Below, in pieces: positions 47,941 to 57,380 of a stretch of DNA of 64,000 nucleotides; position 1 is the first letter of the stretch, and every line of letters starts with the position of its first letter. Made by a program: the position numbers and the translations under genes. The DNA is from Kribbella caucasensis (GTDB taxonomy: Bacteria > Actinomycetota > Actinomycetes > Propionibacteriales > Kribbellaceae), in assembly GCF_004361855.1 (NCBI RefSeq), contig NZ_SNWQ01000014.1, positions 1 to 64,000 of the forward strand, given 5' to 3'. The notes beneath the pieces were generated by a model. That model had not been told where the DNA came from, searched no databases, and saw only the letters and a program-made list of their open reading frames with translations.

Positions 47941-50399
47941 TCCGGCTCGCTCTGACCGGCCTGCGGTTCCGCGCCGCCGCGTTCCTCGCGATCTTCATCG
48001 CCGTACTCCTCGGCAGCGCGTTGCTCGCGGCCGCCGGCGGACTCCTCGAAACCGGCCTGCGGCTGAACGCTTCGCCCCAACGCCTCGCCGCCGCGCCGAT
48101 CGTGGTGACCGGCCGGCCGGCGTACCAGCCACCGAACGGCAACGGCTCAGTCCCGTACGCCGAACGGCACTCGGTCGACACGGCGCTAGTTTCCGACCTC
48201 GCCCGTACTGCGGACGTGGCTCGGGTGGTCCCGGACGTGTCGTTCCCGGCCGTGGTTGCTCCGGGCAAGGACACGTTGCTCGGGCACGGTTGGGCGTCGG
48301 CCGCGTTGGCGCCGTACGAGTTGATGAGTGGACATGCGCCTGGGGTCGGTGAGGTGGTGGTCGATCGGCGGCTGGCTTCGTCGGACGTCGGTTCGCGAGT
48401 GACTGTGATCGTGCGCGGGGAGCCGCGGGAGTTCGTGCTCGCTGGGATCGCTTCGGGTGCTGTCGAGACGCCGTCGATCTTCTTCAACGATGTGCAGGCG
48501 CGCGAGTTCTTAGCGCGGGCTGGGCGGGTGGATGCGATCGGGGTCTTCCCGGCGCGCGGGGTGTCGGCCGCGGAGCTCGCCGAGCGGCTGGAGTTGCCGG
48601 CCGGGGTGGTGGCGCTGACCGGGGACGATCGGGGCGCGGCCGAGTTCGCCGGGGTCGCGACGAGTCTGCCGTTGATCATCATGTCGGGGGTCTTCGGCGG
48701 CATGGTCGCGGTTGTGATGGCGCTGGTGGTGTCGGCGACGATCGGGCTGTCCGTCCGGCAGCGTCGCCGTGAACTCGCGTTGCTGCGGGCGAGCGGGGCG
48801 ACACCGGCGCAGGTGAAGAAGCTGGTGGTCGCTGAGACGATGCTGGTTTCGCTGCTCGCGTTGGTGGCCGGGCTGTTGCTTGGCCGGACGATGGGTTCCT
48901 GGATCTTCGGTTTGCTCACCGGGAGCGGGATCGTGCCGTCGGCCCTGCGGTTCGGCCAGGGGGTGTTGCCGTTCGCGGGTGCTGCGGTGCTGACGATCGC
49001 GGTGGTGCGGGTGGCCGTGGGGGTCGCGGCTGGGCGGGCTGCGCGGATTCGGCCGATCCAGGCGTTGGCGGAGGCTGCGATTCCGCCCGTGGTGGTGGGG
49101 CGGGTCCGGTTGATCATGGGGGCCGTGTTTGCGGCGTTGACCGTTGGGGTTGGCGGGTCGACCGTGTTCATGAGTCCGACGAACGCGGCGGCGATCGGCG
49201 GGCCCGCAGTACTGACCGGGTCCATCGCGGTGGCGGTGCTCGGGCCGGTGGTGATCCGGGCGATGCTGATCCCGCGGATCACGGCGTGGCTGGAGCGGCG
49301 TGGGACGAGTGGGGTGCTCGCGGTGATCAATCTGCGGGTGCGGGCCGTGCAGTTCGCCGCGGTACTGGTGCCGATCATGCTGGCGACAGCGATTGCGGTG
49401 GGCAACATCTACTCCACGACGACCCAGCAGAAGGCCGCGGTCGAGGCGTACACGGACAACCTGGCCGCTGATGTCGTGGTGACCAGTGGCACTGGTGGGA
49501 CTCCGTCGGGGTGGATCGAGCGGGTGCGTTCGGTGGAGGGGGTATTGGCGGCATCGGAACTGGTTCGCAGCAAGGGGTGGATCGAGGAACCGTACGACAC
49601 GTCGCACACGAGCGATCCGTGGCCGTTGCTTGGCATCGACGGGCCGGTCTATCGGGGCAAGGTGCGGGCTGGTTCGCTGGATGAGCTGACCGGGGATACC
49701 GTCGCGCTGCCTCCGGGCGTGGCGAAGCAGCTGAAGGTCGGGGTGGGGTCCGAGATCGGGGTGCGGCTCGGGGATGACGCGCTGGTCAAGGTGCGGGTGG
49801 TCGCTCTCGTCGAGGGGCCTTCGGGGTACGAGTCGTTGTTGCTGCCGTCGGAGTTGCTTGCGGCGCATACGACTGCTGGGATGGCAGATCAGATCCTGGT
49901 GCGGACGTCCTCTTCCGTGGATGAGGTTCGGTCGGCGCTCGCCTCGTTGCCTGGGGCAACCGTGGGATCACGGGAGCTGCTGGCGGCGGAGTACGACGCG
50001 GGGCTCGGGGTGGACGCGTGGATCGCGTATCTGCTGGCGGGGATCGCGATCGCCTATGCCGCGATCGCCTCGATCAACACGATCGCGGTCGCGGTGCTGG
50101 ATCGGCGGCGGGAGTTCGGGTTGCAGCGGCTGACCGGTTCGACGCGGCGGCAGATCGGGCGGATGCTCTTGCTGGAGAGTCTGGTGGTCGCCGTTTTCGG
50201 GCTGGTCCTGGGTCTGGTCGCCGCGTGCTTCAGCATCTTCCCGATCGCGATCGCAACTCGCGGCTGGCCGCTTCCGTCGGGCCCGCTGTGGATCCTGCCG
50301 ACCTGGATCGCCGTAGTCCTCCTCCTGGTCCTACCCACCACAGCCCTAACCGCCCGTCTGGCTATGCGCCCCCGCCCCATGGACGCCATCACCACCTAA
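47937..50399 (+). CDS. FtsX-like ABC transporter permease
   Basis: 820 residues with about ten membrane helices arranged as two FtsX/MacB-like halves: one N-terminal helix, a large extracytoplasmic domain, then three helices, repeated. IGLSVRQRRRELALLRASGATPAQVKKLVVAE in the first half and LDRRREFGLQRLTGSTRRQIGRMLLLE in the second are the conserved cytoplasmic loops. Such transporters export peptides, antibiotics or lipoproteins or act in stress signalling; the substrate is unknown. The stop overlaps the convergent SseB-like gene. Confidence 0.92.
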   Translation: MIRLALTGLRFRAAAFLAIFIAVLLGSALLAAAGGLLETGLRLNASPQRLAAAPIVVTGRPAYQPPNGNGSVPYAERHSVDTALVSDLARTADVARVVPDVSFPAVVAPGKDTLLGHGWASAALAPYELMSGHAPGVGEVVVDRRLASSDVGSRVTVIVRGEPREFVLAGIASGAVETPSIFFNDVQAREFLARAGRVDAIGVFPARGVSAAELAERLELPAGVVALTGDDRGAAEFAGVATSLPLIIMSGVFGGMVAVVMALVVSATIGLSVRQRRRELALLRASGATPAQVKKLVVAETMLVSLLALVAGLLLGRTMGSWIFGLLTGSGIVPSALRFGQGVLPFAGAAVLTIAVVRVAVGVAAGRAARIRPIQALAEAAIPPVVVGRVRLIMGAVFAALTVGVGGSTVFMSPTNAAAIGGPAVLTGSIAVAVLGPVVIRAMLIPRITAWLERRGTSGVLAVINLRVRAVQFAAVLVPIMLATAIAVGNIYSTTTQQKAAVEAYTDNLAADVVVTSGTGGTPSGWIERVRSVEGVLAASELVRSKGWIEEPYDTSHTSDPWPLLGIDGPVYRGKVRAGSLDELTGDTVALPPGVAKQLKVGVGSEIGVRLGDDALVKVRVVALVEGPSGYESLLLPSELLAAHTTAGMADQILVRTSSSVDEVRSALASLPGATVGSRELLAAEYDAGLGVDAWIAYLLAGIAIAYAAIASINTIAVAVLDRRREFGLQRLTGSTRRQIGRMLLLESLVVAVFGLVLGLVAACFSIFPIAIATRGWPLPSGPLWILPTWIAVVLLLVLPTTALTARLAMRPRPMDAITT

Positions 50400-50908
50400 C
50401 CGGCTGGCTGGATCCAGCCGTAGCCGCCGTCTTCCAGGCGGATGACCTGGAGGCCGGCGGCCAGGCGGCGTACGTCGTCGGTCTCCAGGACGCCGGTTGC
50501 GGGGCCCGCCACGTCGATCACGATGGCCGCGGCACCCTCCTGGATCGCGGCGGTCGCGACCAACTGGGACTGCGCGGGCATCGGCCGGGCCTCCGGACTC
50601 CACCGCGCCAGGGTCTCGGTGCTACTGAACGCGAGCAGCGCGTTCCGCCCGTCCTGCCCCTGGAGCAGCGCGACGGCCATGTCCGAGGTCTTGTCGTGCG
50701 CCAGCCCGTTCTCGTCGTACTCGACCTCGTCGAGCATCGCCACCACCGGCACCAGCAGCCGCGCCTTGGTCAGCGCCTGCAACATCGCCCCGTGATCCCC
50801 TGCCAGCAGCGCACCCGCCAACGCCGGATCCGCCGACCCGTCATCGTTGTCGAACCCGGTAAACGCCAGCCGCCGCTCTCCTTGCACCCGCCAATCCTCC
50901 CTCACCAT
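50396..50908 (-). CDS. SseB-domain protein
   Basis: About 170 residues. The SseB N-terminal-type fold is seen as DPALAGALLAGDHGAMLQALTKARLLVPVVAML, then NALLAFSSTETLARWSPEARPMPAQSQLVATAAIQEGAAAIVIDVAGPA. This family is common in actinobacteria and its function is unknown. The ATG at 50908 follows GGAAGG closely. It is convergent with the ABC permease, the two stops overlapping by two bases. Confidence 0.75.
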   Translation of the reverse strand: MVREDWRVQGERRLAFTGFDNDDGSADPALAGALLAGDHGAMLQALTKARLLVPVVAMLDEVEYDENGLAHDKTSDMAVALLQGQDGRNALLAFSSTETLARWSPEARPMPAQSQLVATAAIQEGAAAIVIDVAGPATGVLETDDVRRLAAGLQVIRLEDGGYGWIQPAG

Positions 50909-51020
50909 GTCCTTCCACCTCCCCGCACCCTCCCCGGGCGAGCGCCCGGAGTCCGGTTTCAGGGAAGTGTCAGGGCTGTTCCCCCCTTGGTTCCGCGACA
51001 CACTGTGCGAGCCTGGGAGT

Positions 51021-51518
51021 GTGCCCGACTTCAATGATCTGTCGCTGCTGCCGTTCTGTGTGGGACTCACGCTGCTCGGCCTGATCGGCTCGTGGGCCGC
51101 CTGGCGGCGGCGCGGGGCCGCGGCCGGTGTTCGCGGCGTTGCCTGGTCCCTGCTCCCGGTCTCGCTCTACCTGACCGGGCTGCTCGAGCTGGTCTGGGAC
51201 ATCGTGCGGTCCGCCAGCAGCTGGGTCACGCACCTGATCTTCTCCCCCACCGTGTGGGCCGGGGTCGCGCTGTTCGGCGTCTCCGTCGTGCTGTACGTCG
51301 TATCCGGCGTCGCCCGCGGCCGCCGTACCCCGGCTGCCAAACCACCGAAGTCCAAACCGGCCACCGCCGGCGAACTGACCGCGACCGGCCCCGCCCCCGC
51401 GTCGGCCGCACCGTCCGCCAAATCAGCCAAGCCCGCCAAGGCTCCGAAGGCCTCGAAGCAGGAGTCGTCGGAGTTCGACGAGATCGAGGACATCCTGAAG
51501 CGCCATGGAATCAACTGA
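51021..51518 (+). CDS. small membrane protein with basic C-terminal tail
   Basis: 165 residues from a GTG start with GGGAG just upstream. Three hydrophobic segments at about 7-27, 39-60 and 71-95 are followed by a Lys/Ala/Pro-rich tail and an acidic ending EFDEIEDILKRHGIN. I do not recognise a named family; similar proteins with a terminal ILKRHGI motif occur widely in actinobacteria. It overlaps the next gene by 14 bases. Confidence 0.65.
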   Translation: MPDFNDLSLLPFCVGLTLLGLIGSWAAWRRRGAAAGVRGVAWSLLPVSLYLTGLLELVWDIVRSASSWVTHLIFSPTVWAGVALFGVSVVLYVVSGVARGRRTPAAKPPKSKPATAGELTATGPAPASAAPSAKSAKPAKAPKASKQESSEFDEIEDILKRHGIN

Positions 51519-52161
51519 AGCCGACATCCTGACCATCGACAGCCTGCTGGATCACGTCCAGGCCGGACCCGCGCAACTCGGACGGACCCGGCTGATCAGC
51601 ATCGACGGTCCCGCCGGTTCCGGCAAGAGCACCCTGGCCGACCGCTTCGCCGCGCGTGCGGAGGCGCGCGGCCTGCACACCCAGATCCTGCACATGGACG
51701 ACCTGTACGACGGCTGGGACGGCGCGGTCCGCGGTTTCGCCCTGCTCCGCGATCACGTGCTCAAGCGGATCGCGGACGGCCGGGAAGGCCGCTACCGCCG
51801 GTACGACTGGCACCAGCGCGCATACGCGGAACTGCACCTCGTCCCGGCCACGCTGGACCTGCTGATCGTCGAAGGCGTCACCTCGGCGGACCGCGAGGCC
51901 GATCCGTGGCAGTCGCTACGAGTCTGGATCGAGACCAGCAACGAGGTCCGGCTCGACCGCGGCATCGAACGCGACGGCGAGGCGCTCCGCGACCGCTGGC
52001 TCGACTGGATGCGCTGGGAACGCGACCACTTCGCCGCCGAAGACACCCGGGCCCGCGCCCACGTCATCGTCGACGGAGACCCGTCCACCCCCCACGACAC
52101 CGCTGTCGAACTGGTCGCCAAGTCGGTCGCCTTACCCCCACACGACTCAGCCGCCTCTTAA
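51505..52161 (+). CDS. P-loop kinase, uridine-kinase-like
   Basis: 218 residues. Walker A is GPAGSGKST at 35-43; HMDDLYDGWDG (around 69-79) matches the acidic substrate loop of uridine kinase-like NTPases; RYRRYDWHQR and LIVEGVTS follow, then a DHFAAEDTRARAHVIVDG ending. It is probably a nucleoside or small-molecule kinase; the substrate is uncertain because the family includes many untested members. Coupled to the upstream membrane protein gene by overlap. Confidence 0.8.
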   Translation: MESTEADILTIDSLLDHVQAGPAQLGRTRLISIDGPAGSGKSTLADRFAARAEARGLHTQILHMDDLYDGWDGAVRGFALLRDHVLKRIADGREGRYRRYDWHQRAYAELHLVPATLDLLIVEGVTSADREADPWQSLRVWIETSNEVRLDRGIERDGEALRDRWLDWMRWERDHFAAEDTRARAHVIVDGDPSTPHDTAVELVAKSVALPPHDSAAS

Positions 52162-52207
52162 CCCGGTACCCCGCACGACTCGGCCGCCGCTTGCCCCATG
52201 GACGGCG

Positions 52208-53062
52208 TCAACGCTGTACGACGAGGATGCGGGCGCGCGGGTGGTGCGTCCATTCGCCGGTCGGAGCCTTCTCGAGAAACTCGTCGCGAAGTCGCGCCAT
52301 GAACTCGTCGCCCCGGGCGATCCCCAGCGCCCGGAGTGAACCGGCCCGGTTGGCCGCGTCGAAGTACGTCGCCGCGTCGGCGTGAGTCATCGGGAAGGAC
52401 AACTCCGCATCGCGCAGCACGACCCCACCGGCATCCACCAACGCGATCGCGAGGCGCCCCTCCCACGAGCTGTCGCCGGCCGGCACCTGTGCTCGAACCA
52501 CGTCCGCCATCACCGCGAACGGCCCGTCGTCCTCGGTCTTCGACGGCCAGTAGACGACAGACAGACGCCCACCCGGACGGAGTACAGCCAGCCAGGATCG
52601 GACAGCCTGCTCGGGATCGGGTAGCTGCTGGAGCCCGAAAACAGAGACCACCGCGCCACAGCGACCCGACCACTGGGGATCGAGAGTCGCCGCGTCGCCC
52701 TCGACGACGCTCACCTGCGGGTGTCCTTCGACCCGACTGCGCGCCAGCCGGACCATGCCTGCGGATAGATCGATGCCGACGAGCTCCCGGTCCGGGAAGC
52801 GTTCGATCAGCGGCTCGACCTCGGGGAACGTCCCGCAGCACGGGACCAGGATCGGCCCGTCAGGCAGGACGCCGTCGGTGATCGCATCCACCCCCGCGCG
52901 CAGCCAGGGCGCGAACCGCGGCACGAAGTACGCGTCATACCCCTCCGCCACCTCGTCCCATCCCCGCGCAACCCGCGCCCGCCGCTCAACCTCCGCAGCC
53001 TCATCACGGCCCACCCCACCGTTGGCAGTCATCTCGCGAACATACCCGAGCCGGCCGTCCAT
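52208..53062 (-). CDS. SAM-dependent methyltransferase (class I)
   Basis: 284 residues. The SAM-binding motif I is ILVPCCGTFPEVEPLI, motif II ELVGIDLSAGMVRLAR and motif IV AVVSVFGLQQLPDPEQAVRSWLAVLRPGGRL. The Gly-rich loop has the unusual PCCGT version. The substrate is unknown. The ATG lies directly after the stop of the upstream ECF42 sigma gene, so they are likely co-transcribed; an ATG ten codons later is also possible. Confidence 0.85.
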   Translation of the reverse strand: MDGRLGYVREMTANGGVGRDEAAEVERRARVARGWDEVAEGYDAYFVPRFAPWLRAGVDAITDGVLPDGPILVPCCGTFPEVEPLIERFPDRELVGIDLSAGMVRLARSRVEGHPQVSVVEGDAATLDPQWSGRCGAVVSVFGLQQLPDPEQAVRSWLAVLRPGGRLSVVYWPSKTEDDGPFAVMADVVRAQVPAGDSSWEGRLAIALVDAGGVVLRDAELSFPMTHADAATYFDAANRAGSLRALGIARGDEFMARLRDEFLEKAPTGEWTHHPRARILVVQR

Positions 53063-54310
53063 TCAGCTGGTCTCGACGGTCTTCAATCTCTCCCGCAGAT
53101 GGGCTCGCTCGGGCTCGGTCCGGGCCAGCGCCAGCGCCTCGCGATAGGCAGCCGCAGCCTCCGGGAGTCGCCCGAGCCGCTCCAGCAGATCCGCCCGCGC
53201 CATCGGATACGGGTGGTACTCGCGCAACCGCGGCTCCCCGGCCAACTCGTCGAGCAGCACCAGCCCCGCCTCCGGCCCGTCCCGCATCGCCATCGCGGCC
53301 GCCCGGTTCAACGCCACGATCGGCGACGGCTCGAGCGCGAACAGTACGTCGTACAAGGCCACGATCTGCGGCCAATCGGTGCTCGCCACGTCCGCGGCCT
53401 CGTCGTGCAACGCCGCGATCGCCGCCTGTACGCCGTACGGCCCGGACGCTCCACCCGTCAGCGCGGCGACCACCAGTGCCTGGCCTTCCTCGATCATCGG
53501 GCGATCCCAGCGGCCGCGATCCTGATCCTCGAGCAGAACGAGTTCGCCCACGGCTCCGGTCCGTGCCTCGTGCCGGGCGTGAATCAGCAACATCAGCGCA
53601 AGCAGCCCCGCGACCTCACGTTCCGCGGGCAGCAACCGGCGCAGGATCCGCGCCAGCCGGATCGCCTCCTCGGCCAGATCGATCCGCTGCAGCAACGGCC
53701 CCGAACTGGCCACATATCCCTCGGTGAAGACCGAGTAGATCACCTGCAGGACCCCCGGCAACCGCTCCGGCAGCTCCTCCGGACCCGGCACCCGGAACGG
53801 AATCCGCGCCTCCCGGATCTTCTTCTTCGCCCGCACGATCCGCTTCGCCATCGTCGCGTCCGGGACGAGATACGCCCGCGCGACCTCCGGCGTGGTCAGA
53901 CCCGCCAGACACCGCAGCGTCAGCGCACCGCGATCCTCGGCGGCCAGCGCCGGATGAGCGCAGGTGAAGAACAGTTGCAACCGCTCATCCGGCAGCTCGC
54001 CGGCCACGGTCGGGGCAGGGAACGGGTCGGCCCGGTCGGCCTCGACCTGGAGTACGGCGAGTTTGGCGGCGTACACCTGGTCGCGCCGCAGCCGGTCGAC
54101 CGCCTTCCGCCGCGCGGTGGTCATCAGCCACCCACCCGGGTTCGGCGGCACCCCGTCGACCGGCCAGCGCACCAGCGCAGCCTCGATCGCCTCCGAGGTC
54201 ACTTCCTCGGCCAGGTCGAGGTCGCCGAACCGCCGGGCGAGCGCAGCCAGCAAGCGCCCACGCTCCTCCCGGAACACCGCCTCCACCGACGCCTCGACCC
54301 GCCCGTTCAT
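53063..54310 (-). CDS. ECF42-family sigma factor with C-terminal TPR region
   Basis: 415 residues. Sigma region 2 is EAVFREERGRLLAALARRFGDLDLAEEVTSEAIEAALVRWP..., region 4 is ALTLRCLAGLTTPEVARAYLVPDATMAKRIVRAKKKIREA (about 135-180), and about 200 residues of helical, TPR-like extension follow (...ALNRAAAMAMRDGPEAGLVLLDEL...). Long sigma factors of this type paired with a DGPF (YCII) gene define ECF42. The extension probably controls activity, as no anti-sigma gene is present. The ATG lies seven bases after the DGPF gene. Confidence 0.92.
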   Translation of the reverse strand: MNGRVEASVEAVFREERGRLLAALARRFGDLDLAEEVTSEAIEAALVRWPVDGVPPNPGGWLMTTARRKAVDRLRRDQVYAAKLAVLQVEADRADPFPAPTVAGELPDERLQLFFTCAHPALAAEDRGALTLRCLAGLTTPEVARAYLVPDATMAKRIVRAKKKIREARIPFRVPGPEELPERLPGVLQVIYSVFTEGYVASSGPLLQRIDLAEEAIRLARILRRLLPAEREVAGLLALMLLIHARHEARTGAVGELVLLEDQDRGRWDRPMIEEGQALVVAALTGGASGPYGVQAAIAALHDEAADVASTDWPQIVALYDVLFALEPSPIVALNRAAAMAMRDGPEAGLVLLDELAGEPRLREYHPYPMARADLLERLGRLPEAAAAYREALALARTEPERAHLRERLKTVETS

Positions 54311-54317
54311 CCGCTGG

Positions 54318-54671
54318 TCAGCCGCCCAGGAACTCGGCGACCGGGCGTACGTCGATCGACCCGCCGCCCCGCGACCCGGGGCACTTGGCCGCCCAGTCGA
54401 GGGCGACATCGAGATCCGGTACGTCGATCACGTAGAACCCACCGAGCACTTCGCGCGTCTCGGCGAACGGGCCATCGGTCACGGTCCGCTTGCCGTCGTT
54501 CGCCACCTGCACTCGCGTCGCGGTCACCAGATCGGCCAGGGACTCGGCCGCGACCACCACGCCGGAGCCCTGGATCTCCTTGTCGAACCGCATCCAGTCC
54601 TCCGGCTCGCACCCCACCACATCGCCGCCGCCGTCGAGCTCACCTGCGTTGATCAAGAGCAAGTACTTCAC
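54318..54671 (-). CDS. YCII/DGPF domain protein
   Basis: 117 residues: MKYLLLINAGE at the start and the name-giving TVTDGPFAETREVLGGFYVIDVPDLDVALDWAAKCPG. DGPF proteins are the conserved partners and main targets of ECF42 sigma factors; the biochemical role is unknown. The start is a GTG with AGGAGG six bases upstream. It is the first gene of the sigma operon. Confidence 0.9.
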   Translation of the reverse strand: MKYLLLINAGELDGGGDVVGCEPEDWMRFDKEIQGSGVVVAAESLADLVTATRVQVANDGKRTVTDGPFAETREVLGGFYVIDVPDLDVALDWAAKCPGSRGGGSIDVRPVAEFLGG

Positions 54672-54771
54672 TTCGAACCTCCTGTCAGCGTGTCTACAGC
54701 ATGACTACGAACGGGTCAGCCACGGATGGACACGCACCAGGGTTGAAATCCTCATGGGTGAGGATGGGGGC

Positions 54772-55662
54772 ATGAGCGTGTTGCCATCTGGGGAGCAGTG
54801 GACCATCCGCGCGGGTGAGTACGCCGGGACCGTGGTGAGCGTCGGCGGTGGGCTCCGCGGCCTCACCTACGCCGGACGCGAGCTGCTCGTCGGGTACGCG
54901 GATGACGAACCCGCACGCGCCGGACTGGGCCAGCACCTGATCCCCTGGCCGAACCGCATCACCGACGGCAAGTACACCTTCAACGGCAAAGCCCAGCAGC
55001 TCTACCTGACCGAGCCGGCCAGGCAGAACGCGATCCACGGCCTGACCCGCTGGGCGAACTGGGATCGCACCGACGACGGCCTGGACGAGTCCGTCGTCGA
55101 CGTGGCGCACCGCCTGCACGGTCAGCCCGGTTATCCCCATCAGCTGGACCTGTCGATCCACTATCGCCTCGATCCCGACACCGGGTTGACCGTGACCGTC
55201 ACGGCGACGAACCTCGGTGCGGGCGACGCGCCGTACGGGTTCGGGAGTCACCCGTATCTGACGGTCGGGCGGCCGCTCGACGAGTGCGAGCTGGAGTTCC
55301 GGGCCGAGAGCTGGCTGGAGGTGACGCCGGACCGGTTGACGCCGATCGGGTTGCGGCCGGTCGCGGGTTCGCCGTACGAGTTCGGCGGCGGGCGGCGGAT
55401 CGGGGAGCTCGAAATCGACAACGCGTTCACCGGGTTGCCGGAGCAGTGGGTGGTGAGGCTGACCGATCCCGAGAGCGGCAACCGGGCGGTGCTGAGCGGC
55501 GACACCCGTTGGCTGCAGCTCTACACCGGCAGCGCGATCGGCCGGACCGGGCTCGCGGTCGAACCGATGACCTGCCCGCCCGACAGCTTCGTCACCGGCG
55601 AGGACTTGATCGTCCTCAACCCCGGCGACCACCACAGCACGACGTACAGGGTCAGCGTTTAG
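54772..55662 (+). CDS. aldose 1-epimerase (mutarotase family)
   Basis: 296 residues. Conserved residues visible are LIPWPNRITDGKYTFNGKAQQLYLTEPARQNAIHGL (first His), YGFGSHPYL (catalytic His) and TGLAVEPMTCPPDSF (catalytic Glu). It interconverts alpha and beta anomers of a hexose. The start at 54772 is chosen by the family N-terminus; the ATG 18 bases upstream is equally placed to G-rich sequence. It stands alone and is divergent from the DGPF gene. Confidence 0.9.
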   Translation: MSVLPSGEQWTIRAGEYAGTVVSVGGGLRGLTYAGRELLVGYADDEPARAGLGQHLIPWPNRITDGKYTFNGKAQQLYLTEPARQNAIHGLTRWANWDRTDDGLDESVVDVAHRLHGQPGYPHQLDLSIHYRLDPDTGLTVTVTATNLGAGDAPYGFGSHPYLTVGRPLDECELEFRAESWLEVTPDRLTPIGLRPVAGSPYEFGGGRRIGELEIDNAFTGLPEQWVVRLTDPESGNRAVLSGDTRWLQLYTGSAIGRTGLAVEPMTCPPDSFVTGEDLIVLNPGDHHSTTYRVSV

Positions 55663-55694
55663 GCCCTAGCCGCCGCAGTTGGTCCGCGGTTGCT

Positions 55695-56159
55695 TCAGCC
55701 GGCGCCGTGGTTGCGGGCGATCGCGGCGAGTTCCTTGGCGGCGCGGCTGGCTCGGACGCCCTCCGACGCCTGGACGGCGAGGATGCCGAGCCGGTTGCCC
55801 TCCGCATCGAACATCTGCAGCCACGGATCACCCGGCAGGAACCGCAGCACCTTTACCGTCGACCAGTCGAACCGGTACGACTTGAAGACGTTCCGCACCC
55901 GCAGCCCGTCCTCGTACGCCGACACGCGGACCGTCGCCATCCGGTAGAGCAGGTACAGCACGGTCCCGAAGAACGCCAGCAACGTGACCCGCTGGAACAG
56001 GCTGAACGTCGCCCGCGACTCGTCCGGCAGCCGGAACCAGATCACCCCGAAGACAGCGACCACCGACACCGCCATCGCCGTCGTCACCGCCGCGATGATC
56101 CGCGGATGAAAGGTCCACAACTGCCCGGTCTCCGCGGTCATGGCCGGTCCGGCCGCCAT
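55695..56159 (-). CDS. PH-like domain membrane protein
   Basis: 154 residues. Two hydrophobic helices (about 20-42 and 57-75) are followed by a bacterial PH-like domain: VRVSAYEDGLRVRNVFKSYRFDWSTVKVLRFLPGDPWLQMFDAEGNRLGILAVQ. This gene regularly follows hisG in actinobacteria and its function is unknown. Its ATG overlaps the hisG stop (TGATG). Confidence 0.8.
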   Translation of the reverse strand: MAAGPAMTAETGQLWTFHPRIIAAVTTAMAVSVVAVFGVIWFRLPDESRATFSLFQRVTLLAFFGTVLYLLYRMATVRVSAYEDGLRVRNVFKSYRFDWSTVKVLRFLPGDPWLQMFDAEGNRLGILAVQASEGVRASRAAKELAAIARNHGAG

Positions 56160-57007
56160 CAGATCCGGCAGGCGTGGATGTCGGTGGTGAGGATCGCGCG
56201 GGCGCCGACCTCCCACAGCTGGTCCATGATCCGCTGGGCGTCGGCTCGGGGCACCATCGCGCGGACGGCGACCCAGCCTTCCCGATGAAGCGGGGAGACC
56301 GTCGGGGATTCCAGACCGGGCGTCAGCGCGTTCGCGGCCTCGACCGATTCGGCGCGGATGTCGTAGTCCATCATCACGTAGTTGCGCGCGACCAGGACGC
56401 CCTGCAACCGGCGTACCAACTGCTCCAGACCGTTCGGGGGGTACTCCACTCCGCTGCGCTTGATCAGCACCGCCTCGGACTTGAGGATCGGGTCGCCGAA
56501 CACCTCCAGGCCCGCCTGCCGCAGCGTCGTACCGGTCTCGACGACATCCGCGATCACGTCCGCGACCCCGAGCTGGACAGCGGTCTCGACCGCCCCGTCG
56601 AGCCGTACTACGGACGCCTCGACACCGTGCTCGGCGAGGTGGTCCTGCAGGACTCCCGCGTACGACGTGGCGATCCGCTTGCCGGCCAGGTCCTTCACCG
56701 AGTCCGCGATCCCGGGCGGCCCGGCGAACCGGAACGTGGACGAGCCGAACCCGAGTTCGACGATCACGTCCGCCTCGGCGTGCGAGTCCAGCACCAGGTC
56801 ACGGCCGGAGATGCCGACGTCGAGGGTGCCCTCGCCGACGTACACGGCGATGTCGCGCGGGCGGAGGTAGTAGAACTCGACCTCGTTCGCGGAGTCGGTC
56901 AGCGCGAGGTCCTTGGTGGTCCGGCGCTGCTTGTAGCCGGCCTCGGTCAGGATTTCGGTGGCGGCCTCGCTCAGCGAGCCCTTGTTCGGTACTGCGACGC
57001 GCAGCAT
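56159..57007 (-). CDS. hisG: ATP phosphoribosyltransferase
   Basis: First step of histidine synthesis: ATP plus PRPP to phosphoribosyl-ATP. 282 residues, the long, self-regulating form: catalytic domains with MLRVAVPNKGSLSEAATEIL and the PRPP loop region DVIADVVETGTTLRQAGLEV, then the ACT-like C-terminal domain (ESPTVSPLHREGWVAVRAMVPRADAQRIMDQLWEVGARAILTTDIHACRI) that gives histidine feedback inhibition. It lies 48 bases downstream of hisE. Confidence 0.96.
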   Translation of the reverse strand: MLRVAVPNKGSLSEAATEILTEAGYKQRRTTKDLALTDSANEVEFYYLRPRDIAVYVGEGTLDVGISGRDLVLDSHAEADVIVELGFGSSTFRFAGPPGIADSVKDLAGKRIATSYAGVLQDHLAEHGVEASVVRLDGAVETAVQLGVADVIADVVETGTTLRQAGLEVFGDPILKSEAVLIKRSGVEYPPNGLEQLVRRLQGVLVARNYVMMDYDIRAESVEAANALTPGLESPTVSPLHREGWVAVRAMVPRADAQRIMDQLWEVGARAILTTDIHACRI

Positions 57008-57055
57008 GGGATACGGCCTTTCTGAAGATGTGGTCCCGGGAATCCGCAGTGACTC

Positions 57056-57319
57056 CTACAGATGTCGGTACACGTCGTCGAGGTCGAGGCCGAGAGCGTG
57101 CATCATCACCTGAGCGTGGTAGAAGAGCTGGCTCAGCTCCTCCGCGGCCCGCTCCTTGCTCTCGTGCTCGGCCGCCATCCAGGACTCGGCGGCCTCCTCG
57201 ACCAGCTTCTTGCCGATCGCGTGCACGCCGGCGTCCAGCGCCGCCACGGTCCCGGATCCCTCCGGCCGCGTCAGCGCCTTCTCACCCAGCTCGGCGAACA
57301 ACTCCTCAAACGTCTTCAT
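57056..57319 (-). CDS. hisE: phosphoribosyl-ATP pyrophosphatase
   Basis: 87 residues, second step of histidine synthesis. [25 protein letters not shown] and the metal-binding helix [17 protein letters not shown]...[16 protein letters not shown] (EExxE type) are intact. It is first in the hisE-hisG-PH operon, the standard actinobacterial arrangement. Confidence 0.96.
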   Translation of the reverse strand: MKTFEELFAELGEKALTRPEGSGTVAALDAGVHAIGKKLVEEAAESWMAAEHESKERAAEELSQLFYHAQVMMHALGLDLDDVYRHL

Positions 57320-57380
57320 CGCGCGCCCAGCCTAGAGGTCCCGCCCCAACCCGCTCGCAACAGGTCTCGGCTGGCGGACG

